A DNA stretch of 64,000 nucleotides from an uncultured Lachnospiraceae bacterium (GTDB lineage: Bacteria; Bacillota; Clostridia; Lachnospirales; Lachnospiraceae): assembly GCA_902789665.1 (NCBI GenBank), contig CADAOY010000004.1, forward strand, positions 558,001 to 622,000, read 5' to 3'. Below are positions 35,893 through 43,640 of the stretch, one piece after another. The position numbers and the translations under genes are program-made. Each line of letters opens with the position of its first letter. Within the stretch, counting starts at the first letter, position 1. Under the pieces are notes generated by a model, which was not told where the DNA came from, ran no database searches, and worked only from the letters and a program-made list of their open reading frames with translations.

Positions 35893-36492
35893 TTACATAC
35901 ATCTGTTAATCAGATCCATGTCATATCCTTTTCTATAGAGATAACCTTTAAGTTTCTCCCTCTCTTCATAAGAAAAATCATCTTTTGAATAATTCTTCTT
36001 AAGTAATATCTTATTAATTCCTTCAATGGCTTTACTCTCTATCAGATTCTTATCCATACTTTCAAAGCCAGAAGATATTATATCATCAGGGATACCTTTA
36101 TTTTTCAGTTCCAGAATGACTTTATTCTTAGGCTTATTCTCAATATGTTTTCTTATATATCTTTTTACATATTCTTCATCATTAACAAAGCCTTTATTTA
36201 CCATCTCATCCCTGACTCTTGTTGCTACATCCCTGGTATAACCGTTATCAAGAAGTTTGCCAAAAATCTCATAAGATGAATAATCCCTGGTATCTAAAAG
36301 GTAAAGTATGCGTTCTTTCCCTCTTTTATAAAGCATATCCTGAATTTCATTATATGTTTTATCATCAATTTCCATATTAGATACAATATTAAACTTAAGT
36401 AAATCGCCTTTGTATAATACAAAGGCGATTCCTTCATCAGTTAATACTTTATATCTGTCTTTTTTAATTTGTATAATATTATTTATATACAT
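35893..36492 (-). CDS. recX: Regulatory protein RecX
   Basis: The 199-residue all-helical protein with three-helix repeats binds RecA filaments and modulates them. Family marks are ILYLLDTRDYSSYEIFGKL, VNDEEYVKRYIRKHIENKP, NKVILELKNKGI and LKGYLYRKGYDMDLI. It lies 11 bases after recA in the SOS-controlled unit. The ribosome binding site is weak, so the level probably depends on recA translation. Confidence 0.92.
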   Translation of the reverse strand: MYINNIIQIKKDRYKVLTDEGIAFVLYKGDLLKFNIVSNMEIDDKTYNEIQDMLYKRGKERILYLLDTRDYSSYEIFGKLLDNGYTRDVATRVRDEMVNKGFVNDEEYVKRYIRKHIENKPKNKVILELKNKGIPDDIISSGFESMDKNLIESKAIEGINKILLKKNYSKDDFSYEEREKLKGYLYRKGYDMDLINRCM

Positions 36493-36503
36493 AAGCTTAT
36501 CTT

Positions 36504-37559
36504 TTAAGCCTCATCAGACTTCTTTTTCTTCTTTTTATCAACTGTATCCATCTCAGATGCTGTACCGGCAAGACCAAAATGTTCTCTTACCTTCTGCTCT
36601 ATTATAGCACATAATTCAGGATTATCCTCTAAGAATACCTTGGCATTTTCTCTACCCTGGCCAATCTTATTGCCTTCGTAAGCATACCAGGCACCACTCT
36701 TATTGATAACACCGATTTCAGCAGCAAGGTCAAGCACATCACCTTCGAAGGATATGCCCTTACCAAACATGATATCGAATTCAGCCTCTTTAAATGGAGG
36801 AGCAATCTTATTCTTAACAATCTTTGCTCTTGTTCTGTTACCAATTATATCTGCACCGTTCTTAAGCTGTTCAACCTTTCTAATCTCCATACGTACTGAA
36901 GAATAGAACTTAAGGGCATTACCACCTGTTGTAACCTGAGGATTGCCGTAGAATACGCCAACCTTCTCTCTAAGCTGGTTAATAAATACTACAGTACAGT
37001 TAGATCTGCCAATTGCACCTGTAAGTTTTCTTAAAGCCTGTGACATAAGTCTTGCCTGAAGACCTACATGAGAATCACCCATCTCGCCTTCAAGTTCAGC
37101 CTTAGGAACCAAAGCTGCTACTGAGTCTACTACAACAATATCAATGGCACCTGAACGTACCATGGTCTCAGTAATCTCCAGTGCCTGTTCACCATTATCA
37201 GGCTGTGAAATATACATATTATCAACATCTACACCAATAGCCTTGGCATATGCAGGATCAAGAGCATGCTCAGCATCGATAAAACCTGCAATACCACCAC
37301 GTTTTTGAACCTCAGCTATCATATGAAGAGTAACTGTAGTCTTACCACTTGATTCAGGTCCGTAAATCTCAACGATTCTTCCCTTAGGAATTCCACCAAG
37401 ACCTAAAGCTATATCCAGGCTAAGTGAGCCTGTTGGAATTGTTTCAACATTCATTGCAGATGCCGGATCACCCAGCTTCATAACTGCGCCCTTACCATAC
37501 TGCCTTTCAATCTGCATTAAAGCCGCATCAAGGGCTTTCATCTTGTCTTCTCTATCCAT
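36504..37559 (-). CDS. recA: Recombinase RecA
   Basis: The ATP-dependent strand-exchange protein also triggers LexA self-cleavage. [13 protein letters not shown] is Walker [15 protein letters not shown] Walker B, and [22 protein letters not shown] the DNA-binding L2 region. I place the start at the ATG at 37559, after AAGGAGAATGAA, giving 351 residues that begin [15 protein letters not shown] longer frame up to 37625 would run through the promoter and is rejected. The C-terminus is Lys-rich ([11 protein letters not shown]), whereas many RecA tails are acidic. Confidence 0.97.
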   Translation of the reverse strand: MDREDKMKALDAALMQIERQYGKGAVMKLGDPASAMNVETIPTGSLSLDIALGLGGIPKGRIVEIYGPESSGKTTVTLHMIAEVQKRGGIAGFIDAEHALDPAYAKAIGVDVDNMYISQPDNGEQALEITETMVRSGAIDIVVVDSVAALVPKAELEGEMGDSHVGLQARLMSQALRKLTGAIGRSNCTVVFINQLREKVGVFYGNPQVTTGGNALKFYSSVRMEIRKVEQLKNGADIIGNRTRAKIVKNKIAPPFKEAEFDIMFGKGISFEGDVLDLAAEIGVINKSGAWYAYEGNKIGQGRENAKVFLEDNPELCAIIEQKVREHFGLAGTASEMDTVDKKKKKKSDEA

Positions 37560-37577
37560 TTCATTCTCCTTCTTAGT

Positions 37578-37589
37578 GAACATTTGTTC
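37578..37589 (-). promoter_or_regulatory. LexA box 1 of recA
   Basis: The palindrome GAACAAATGTTC fits the Gram-positive SOS box GAAC-N4-GTTC. It lies just downstream of the -10 box, where LexA would block initiation. Confidence 0.85.
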
Positions 37590-37596
37590 TAAAAGT

Positions 37597-37625
37597 ATAA
37601 TAAAACATCTGTTCGATTTTGTCAA
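37597..37625 (-). promoter_or_regulatory. recA promoter with LexA box 2 in the spacer
   Basis: TTGACA, a 17-base spacer and TATTAT form the promoter. The spacer contains CGAACAGATGTTT (37603-37615), a second SOS box with one weak position. Two boxes, one within and one just after the promoter, imply tight SOS control. Confidence 0.85.
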
Positions 37626-37653
37626 CTTATTTTTGATAATTTAATATTAATTG

Positions 37654-37683
37654 TTTTTGAGTCCCATAATAGGTACTCAAAAA
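37654..37683. terminator. Hairpin upstream of recA promoter
   Basis: A stem TTTTTGAGT/ACTCAAAAA with extra pairs inside has T and A runs on both sides. It could end transcription in either direction between the zinc-ribbon gene and the recA promoter. Confidence 0.5.
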
Positions 37684-37690
37684 TAGCAAT

Positions 37691-37713
37691 AGGCGAAATA
37701 TTACATTTCGCCT
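37691..37713 (-). terminator. Hairpin after the 487-residue gene
   Basis: A perfect 9-bp stem AGGCGAAAT/ATTTCGCCT with a 5-base loop follows the zinc-ribbon gene on the minus strand. The T tract is interrupted (ATTGCTATTTTTG), so it may act together with the hairpin at 37654-37683. Confidence 0.65.
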
Positions 37714-37786
37714 AATCTATATAATCTCTTATTTTATATTTTCTTTCGTCCCTTTTAATCTAACATAAAACCTAAAGGATATCAAG

Positions 37787-39250
37787 TTATAATTCTTCTC
37801 CGTCATCAGTTATTACCGGAGCTGAATCATTAAGTTCAAAATCATACCTTTTATCACTAAGACCTACTGATGTATCCATATCCTTAAACTGATCTTCAAC
37901 ATAATCATTATATTCCATGATTGATATTGTACTCCATCCCATTAAGCTTCCGGAATCTGCATCCTCATAATTAATCCCTATTTCAAGTCCGATAGGGGTA
38001 AAGAAGCAGAATGCCGAATCAGGATTATTAAGAATATCCTTAATATCATCAGAAGTCATAATACCATTAACAACCACACTATATCCATTCTGATCTTCAG
38101 ATCTTTCCATGAAGAAATCGCCAATATTCTCATCATATTCAACAATATCCTCGTAAGCGAGAATCTGACCGGAAGCAACATCAATATTAATGGCATCCAG
38201 GTAGACATCTTGATTATTATTTTCTGCATCCATAATTGATGTATCAACAATAATACTCATTTTTTTATCATCATTATAAACAATGGTTGAATCCACATAT
38301 ACATATAATTTCTCAGTTACTTCACCATTATTAATCTGATCTATGGTCTTTAATACACTATACATTGCCTTGTCATAGATTTCTTTATTAAGTTCATCCT
38401 CATTGGACAGACCTGTATTATTAAGTTCATAATAACCCACATATGCATTCATGGAGATTCCATTAGAAATCTGACCGCTAAACTGCATATATCTTCTGTC
38501 CACATCATATCCATAAAGCGGCTGATAACTTTCCGAGAAAGAATCATAATATGGTCCTACATAGCTGTCACGGTCCATATTATAATGTCCTGTCGGAACA
38601 TGCAGAATAAACTGATTATTATAGAAAATATCACTTGAAAGATTATTTTCATAATCATACATATCAGCATTATCAGTATATTCGGAAAAATCAATTTCTT
38701 CTGTTAAATTATACCAGTCTCTTGCTACATATGACTGAGGCACATAATCATCTACATCATAATCATAATCATAATCATCATCTAAATAATCATCAACGTC
38801 ATAATTATAGTTATAGGTAGGCGGAGTATAAGGATTATAATTATATGACTGGTTATTTAATATAGTATACTTTAAAAATGCCGGTACAAAAATCGCCGCC
38901 AGCAATCCTAATACAACTATCACCAAAGGAACAGCCACAGCAAAGCAGACCAGAACAATAATAACAACCATTACCGCTTTGCTGCCACCGTCTTTCTTCT
39001 CTTTCTTACGTTTACCTGCTGCATTGTTAGCTTCAAATGCCACATTATTGCCATTTACAGCCTTCTGAGGATTGCTGTCATTAAGAATATCCTTATTCAC
39101 GGATGCCAAATCATCATAAATAACATCCTTCTCCAAATCCTTAAAATCATCCGCATTCTCATCAAAAATATAGCCGCAGTTGGAACAGGTACCATTATTA
39201 AGAGTTACTGCTCCGCAGTTTGGACAAAATGTAAATGTTTCACCATACAT
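37787..39250 (-). CDS. Zinc-ribbon, single-pass membrane protein with RsiV-like outer domain
   Basis: The 487-residue protein opens with a zinc ribbon (CPNC ... CSNC, residues 9-24), a polar linker, one long membrane segment (about 93-130), a Tyr/Asn/Asp-rich linker (about 135-172), then an outer domain of 300 residues. The last part (SAFCFFTPIGLEIGINYED ... GWSTISIMEYNDY) resembles the C-terminal module of RsiV/DUF3298 proteins, which in RsiV binds lysozyme; the match is from memory. AAGGGGATATAATTATG marks the start. It sits between cinA and recA, a place where these two are normally adjacent. Confidence 0.75.
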   Translation of the reverse strand: MYGETFTFCPNCGAVTLNNGTCSNCGYIFDENADDFKDLEKDVIYDDLASVNKDILNDSNPQKAVNGNNVAFEANNAAGKRKKEKKDGGSKAVMVVIIVLVCFAVAVPLVIVVLGLLAAIFVPAFLKYTILNNQSYNYNPYTPPTYNYNYDVDDYLDDDYDYDYDVDDYVPQSYVARDWYNLTEEIDFSEYTDNADMYDYENNLSSDIFYNNQFILHVPTGHYNMDRDSYVGPYYDSFSESYQPLYGYDVDRRYMQFSGQISNGISMNAYVGYYELNNTGLSNEDELNKEIYDKAMYSVLKTIDQINNGEVTEKLYVYVDSTIVYNDDKKMSIIVDTSIMDAENNNQDVYLDAINIDVASGQILAYEDIVEYDENIGDFFMERSEDQNGYSVVVNGIMTSDDIKDILNNPDSAFCFFTPIGLEIGINYEDADSGSLMGWSTISIMEYNDYVEDQFKDMDTSVGLSDKRYDFELNDSAPVITDDGEEL

Positions 39251-39268
39251 AATTATATCCCCTTAAAG

Positions 39269-40528
39269 TTATCCGTTAACACTTTCACTTAAATACTCAA
39301 GTATACATCTTCTCATCATGAATAAAGCACTGGTAACTGCATTGGCTCTAACCTTTTCCCTGTTACCTGCAAAATTATATTCTTCAACCTTAACATTACC
39401 CTTAACACCACAGCCTATATATACGCGGCCTACAGGAATATTGGTTGAATCTGATGAAGGTCCTGCAAGACCTGTAACAGATACAATAACATCTGCCTTG
39501 TTAAAAGCACTTGCGCCCTTAACCATAAGTTCAGCAACCTCTGCACTGACTGCTGTATGCTCTGCAATAATTCTTTTCTTAATTCCAAGAGTCTTACGTT
39601 TGGACTTATTGGAATATGTAATTCTGCCCTCTTTAAATACTTCAGATACACCTGGCACATTAATTAATCTGCCGGCAAGAAGTCCACCGGTACAGGACTC
39701 AACTGTTGTAACTGTAAGATTATTGGCAACTAAAAGATCCACAACTGAACTTTCAAGTGTAGCCTCATCATCAGTTGAATATACATTAACTCCAAATCTG
39801 CTCTTAATCTCCTTAACTATAGGTCTTAAAAGCTTATGAGCGCTCTTCTCATCTTCCGCCTTGGCAGTTACTCTTACATGAACCTCACCCTCTTTGCAAT
39901 AGGTTGCAATTGTAGGATTGGTCTGTCTGTCAATCATATCCTTAAGTCTGTTTTCGACTTCACTTTCGCAGACGCCGCACATTTTGACAGTAACAGAATT
40001 AATAACTCCATCGCTCTTTGTCTTAAGATAAGGAATAACATAATCCTTAGTCATATTCTCAAGTTCAATCGGAGGACCCGGAAGCAGGATAAAAATCTTT
40101 CCATCCTTTTCAATAATGAATCCCGGCGCTGTTCCGTTATTATTCTTAAGAAGCATTGAGCCTTCCGGCTTAAGTGCCTGCTTATAATTGCTGTCGCAAA
40201 GCGGCATATTTTTCTTTTCAAAATAAGCCTCAATTGCCTTCTTTGTGTCCTCATCCATATTCATTTTAATATTTAAATATTCGCAGACACATTCCTTGGT
40301 CATATCATCTTCAGTAGGTCCAAGGCCACCATTTAAGATAATAATGTCAGACCTCTTTGCAGACATTTCAATTGTCTCCAGGATTCTTTCCCTGTTGTCC
40401 CCAACAACGCTCTGGTTATAGCATACAAAGCCAAGTGAAGAGCAAACATTGGAAAGGTAAAAAGCATTGGTATTTACAATGTTACCAAGAAGTAATTCAG
40501 TTCCAACAAAAATAAATTCAACTTTCAT
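39269..40528 (-). CDS. cinA: Competence/damage-inducible protein CinA
   Basis: The 419-residue protein joins an N-terminal MoCF-like domain (FVGTELLLGNIVNTNAFYLS, LNGGLGPTEDDMTKE, LLPGPPIELE) to a C-terminal nicotinamide-nucleotide amidase domain (TTVESCTGGLLAGRLINVPG, SVTGLAGPSSD). It is thought to recycle pyridine nucleotides and is often co-expressed with recA. AGAGGTAGCCTATG marks the start. It follows pgsA by 9 bases and is the last of the rpoZ-rimO-pgsA-cinA run. Confidence 0.95.
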   Translation of the reverse strand: MKVEFIFVGTELLLGNIVNTNAFYLSNVCSSLGFVCYNQSVVGDNRERILETIEMSAKRSDIIILNGGLGPTEDDMTKECVCEYLNIKMNMDEDTKKAIEAYFEKKNMPLCDSNYKQALKPEGSMLLKNNNGTAPGFIIEKDGKIFILLPGPPIELENMTKDYVIPYLKTKSDGVINSVTVKMCGVCESEVENRLKDMIDRQTNPTIATYCKEGEVHVRVTAKAEDEKSAHKLLRPIVKEIKSRFGVNVYSTDDEATLESSVVDLLVANNLTVTTVESCTGGLLAGRLINVPGVSEVFKEGRITYSNKSKRKTLGIKKRIIAEHTAVSAEVAELMVKGASAFNKADVIVSVTGLAGPSSDSTNIPVGRVYIGCGVKGNVKVEEYNFAGNREKVRANAVTSALFMMRRCILEYLSESVNG

Positions 40529-40537
40529 AGGCTACCT

Positions 40538-41068
40538 CTAATCTTTTAATACCGCTCTGTTTCTGATAACGTAATCGCATAATGAATATACAGTTAAAAA
40601 TACCACGATAACCTGTAATCCAATATTAATATAGAACATAAATGGCAGACTTAAAATAAGCGACATTACCATCACCATCTGCATAACTGTTTTAATCTTG
40701 CCCCACCAGTTTGCAGCAATTACAACGCCTTTCTCTGCTGCAATCAGTCTGAAACCACTTATGATAAAATCCCTGAATATAATTATCAGTACAACATATA
40801 CATTTATATCCCCAAGACTTAACAAACAAATCAAAGCTGAACATACCAGAAGTTTGTCAGCCAAAGGGTCCATAAACTTACCGAAATTGGTAACAAGGTT
40901 CTTCTTTCTTGCAATATAACCATCTAAAAAATCTGTAAAAGACGCCAGCGCAAAAATCCCCAGCGCCACATATCTTGCCCATGCCCCTTCAAACGGGAAC
41001 ATAAGAAAGAATATAAAAAACGGTATCATAATAACTCTAAGTAATGTGAGTCTGTTAGGTAAATTCAT
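40538..41068 (-). CDS. pgsA: CDP-diacylglycerol-glycerol-3-phosphate 3-phosphatidyltransferase
   Basis: The 176-residue membrane enzyme makes phosphatidylglycerol phosphate. The CDP-alcohol transferase motif D-x2-D-G-x2-A-R-x8-G-x3-D-x3-D is visible from FTDFLDGYIARKKNLVT to GKFMDPLADKLL. Several hydrophobic helices follow. Its start overlaps the rimO stop (ATGA). The pgsA-cinA-recA order is typical of Firmicutes. Confidence 0.95.
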   Translation of the reverse strand: MNLPNRLTLLRVIMIPFFIFFLMFPFEGAWARYVALGIFALASFTDFLDGYIARKKNLVTNFGKFMDPLADKLLVCSALICLLSLGDINVYVVLIIIFRDFIISGFRLIAAEKGVVIAANWWGKIKTVMQMVMVMSLILSLPFMFYINIGLQVIVVFLTVYSLCDYVIRNRAVLKD

Positions 41069-42393
41069 TCTGTAACTTCTCCAATCAAATCATATTCATT
41101 GGATGATGTAATTTGTACCTTAACCATATCTCCTGTTTTAAGTTCATAATCACAGGAATAAAATACATATCCATCAACTCCGGGAGCATCCATATAGGAG
41201 CGTCCCACATATATATCATCTTCAGGAATATATCCTTCTGTAAGCACTTCCAGTGTCCTGCCCACCTTCTCTTTGCAAAGTTCAAATGCAACTTTCTGCT
41301 GGGTAAGCATAACCTCTTTAAGTCTTCTTTTCCTGGTATTGCCATTAACCTGATTCTTCATCGAGAAAGCCTTGGTATTATCTTCCTTCGAATAGGCAAA
41401 AGCCCCGAGCCTGTCTATTCTCTCTTTTTCAATAAACTTAAGAAGATTCTGATGGTCTTCTTCGGTTTCTCCAGGGAATCCTGTCATCATCGTGGTTCTA
41501 AGCACAATATCAGGAATCTCTTTTCTAAGTCTGGCAATTGTCTTTGTAATCTCCGAATTGGTTGTCCTTCTGCCCATAGCCTTCAAAACCTTTGAAGATG
41601 CATGCTGTATAGGCATATCAAGATAATGACAAACCTTAGGATTATTCTTAATTGTCTGAATAAGCTCATCAGTTATCTCTTCAGGATAACAGTACATAAG
41701 TCTTATCCACTTAAGTTCTTCAATCTTTGAAAGTTCTTCAATTAAAGCACAAAGTTTCTTCTCACCATAAAGGTCCACGCCGTAAACTGTAGTCTCCTGA
41801 GCAACCAAAATCAGTTCCTTAACTCCAACATCATTTACAAGATACTCAGCCTTTTTTACAAGTTCCTCTATAGGAAAAGAGCGCGCCCTTCCTCTGATGA
41901 AAGGTATCGCGCAATAAGTACAGGCTTTGTTACAGCCTTCGGATATTTTTAAAAAAGCATAATGTCCGCCTGTAGTCACCACTCTTGGAAGGTCGTGAAC
42001 AAGGGATTTATCTCTGTCTGCCACACTGATAAACTGATGATCTTTGCCAATACTTTCAACTGCATCCACAATTCTTTCAATTGCAGTTGTACCAACAAAA
42101 GCATCCACCTCGGGAATAAGAGGTGTAATGTCATTAAGATATCTCTGAGCAAGGCAACCACATACAATAATTCCTGAGATGACACCTTCATTTTTAAGAT
42201 TAACCATCTCCATTATTGTATTAATACTCTCTTCTTTGGCATCACTTATAAAAGAGCAGGTATTGATACATACAATATCAGCATCCTGCTCATCTGTAGT
42301 CAGTTCAATACCCTTCGATGCAAGAAGTCCCATCATCTCTTCGGTATCAACCAGATTCTTATCGCAGCCCAGAGATATAAAACAAACTTTCAT
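41065..42393 (-). CDS. rimO: Ribosomal protein S12 methylthiotransferase RimO
   Basis: The radical-SAM enzyme adds a methylthio group to an aspartate of S12. Three N-terminal cysteines (SLGCDKNLVD, NTCSFISDA, VCGCLAQRY) bind one cluster and CNKACTYCAIPFIRGRARS holds the radical-SAM CxxxCxxC. A TRAM domain ends the protein (LEVLTEGYIPEDDIYVGRS). Its 442 residues are the expected length. There is no clear ribosome binding site; it follows rpoZ by 11 bases. Confidence 0.96.
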   Translation of the reverse strand: MKVCFISLGCDKNLVDTEEMMGLLASKGIELTTDEQDADIVCINTCSFISDAKEESINTIMEMVNLKNEGVISGIIVCGCLAQRYLNDITPLIPEVDAFVGTTAIERIVDAVESIGKDHQFISVADRDKSLVHDLPRVVTTGGHYAFLKISEGCNKACTYCAIPFIRGRARSFPIEELVKKAEYLVNDVGVKELILVAQETTVYGVDLYGEKKLCALIEELSKIEELKWIRLMYCYPEEITDELIQTIKNNPKVCHYLDMPIQHASSKVLKAMGRRTTNSEITKTIARLRKEIPDIVLRTTMMTGFPGETEEDHQNLLKFIEKERIDRLGAFAYSKEDNTKAFSMKNQVNGNTRKRRLKEVMLTQQKVAFELCKEKVGRTLEVLTEGYIPEDDIYVGRSYMDAPGVDGYVFYSCDYELKTGDMVKVQITSSNEYDLIGEVTE

Positions 42394-42404
42394 AATTTAT
42401 AATT

Positions 42405-42659
42405 TTATTCCTCGCCGTCTTCAGCAACAATTTTAAGTTTGCCCTGATATAATTCCTCAATGGCAATTGATAATGGCTTCTGATTAGGAACATCTTCAGC
42501 AGAAACAAGTGGTGTAGCACCGTCAATAATGTCTCTGGCTCTCTTGGATGTAGCCATAACGATTGAATAACGGCTGTCAACAACCTTAGCCTTTGAATCA
42601 CCATTAAGGCTGTCTTCGTTAACTACCTTCATTAAATCTGAATAAGATGGATGTAACAT
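42405..42659 (-). CDS. rpoZ: RNA polymerase omega subunit
   Basis: The 84-residue protein has the omega core SRYSIVMATSKRARDIIDG and an N-terminal MLHPSYSDLMK typical of Clostridia. It helps assemble the beta' subunit. GGAGGAAATAAAAATG marks the start. It follows yicC by only 22 bases; the genes normally between them (remA and gmk) are absent here. Confidence 0.95.
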   Translation of the reverse strand: MLHPSYSDLMKVVNEDSLNGDSKAKVVDSRYSIVMATSKRARDIIDGATPLVSAEDVPNQKPLSIAIEELYQGKLKIVAEDGEE

Positions 42660-42681
42660 TTTTATTTCCTCCGATTTATCT

Positions 42682-43560
42682 TTATTCTATATTCTGTACC
42701 TGTTCTCTTATCTTTTCGATAATAGTCTTTATATCGATGGCCTTATTGGTAACCTCAAGGTCAGCAGACTTGGACAGTGTGGTATTGGCTTCCCTGTTAA
42801 GTTCCTGCACAATGAAATCCAGTTTCTTACCAACTGCTTCTTTAGCCTCAAGTTCCTTCTTTACAGCCTTAATATGAGTCTTAAGTCTTACAATCTCTTC
42901 ATCTACACAGGACTTATCTGCAAAAATCGCCACCTCGGTAAGTATCCTGTTCTCGTCGATGTTATTGTTATCAAGCATCTCCTTGATTTTATTTGTAAGT
43001 CTTGTCTTATATTCTTCAATAATAAGTGGTGACTTCTTTTCAATGAAATCCACACACTCTGCAAGTTCATCCAGTTTAAGATTAAGGTCTTTGGCAAGCT
43101 GCTCGCCTTCTCTTTCCCTGAATGTTACAAAAGCCTTCGCTGCTTCACTAACACTCCTTGATATAAGTTCCTTCGTTTCCTCATCATCACAAGGTTCATC
43201 TTCCAAAGTAAATACCTCCGGAAATCTTGCAAGAAGTGGCGCACTTATATCCATTTTAAGATCAAGATTCTCACTCATGACATTCATATAATGAAGATAT
43301 TCTTTTGCAGCATCCTCATTATACTTAACTGCGCTGTCTGAGCCCTTAATCATTTCGTAAGAGACATATACATCAACCTTGCCTCTTTCCATATATGATT
43401 TAAGAATATTTCTAATATCTGATTCATAAGCATTAAACTTCTTAGGAAGCTTAATATTCATATCAAGATATTTATGATTAACTGATTTAATTTCTGTTGT
43501 TACTTTAAGTTTTTCGTTAGAGCATTCTGCCCTGCCGAAACCGGTCATGCTTTTAACCAT
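42682..43560 (-). CDS. yicC: YicC/YloC family endoribonuclease
   Basis: The 292-residue protein starts MVKSMTGFGRAECSNEKLKV and ends with LDFIVQELNREANTTLSKS, both strongly conserved in this family. YicC members form a hexameric clamp-like endoribonuclease acting on small RNAs. AAGGGGATAATAAATG marks the start. It is first in its operon, under a consensus promoter at 43601-43629. Confidence 0.95.
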   Translation of the reverse strand: MVKSMTGFGRAECSNEKLKVTTEIKSVNHKYLDMNIKLPKKFNAYESDIRNILKSYMERGKVDVYVSYEMIKGSDSAVKYNEDAAKEYLHYMNVMSENLDLKMDISAPLLARFPEVFTLEDEPCDDEETKELISRSVSEAAKAFVTFREREGEQLAKDLNLKLDELAECVDFIEKKSPLIIEEYKTRLTNKIKEMLDNNNIDENRILTEVAIFADKSCVDEEIVRLKTHIKAVKKELEAKEAVGKKLDFIVQELNREANTTLSKSADLEVTNKAIDIKTIIEKIREQVQNIE

Positions 43561-43600
43561 TTATTATCCCCTTCCAATAAACGCCTTTTTAACCAATATA

Positions 43601-43629
43601 ATTATATCCAAAATACCAAAACCCGTCAA
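43601..43629 (-). promoter_or_regulatory. Promoter of yicC operon
   Basis: TTGACG, a 17-base spacer and TATAAT lie 41 bases before yicC. The -35 box begins right after the rqcH stop, with no terminator between. Confidence 0.85.
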
Positions 43630-43640
43630 GTTTAGGCGCA

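Noticed and set aside
37560-37625. N-terminal extension of RecA to 37625
   Set aside because: This stretch holds the promoter and both LexA boxes, and the ATG at 37559 has a proper ribosome binding site.
39318-39839. 173-residue plus-strand frame opposite cinA
   Set aside because: It is the mirror of a well-supported gene, has Ser/Leu/Thr-rich shadow composition, no ribosome binding site and no recognisable family.
41113-41595. 160-residue plus-strand frame opposite rimO
   Set aside because: It lies fully inside rimO, with Ile/Phe/Ser-rich shadow composition and no ribosome binding site.
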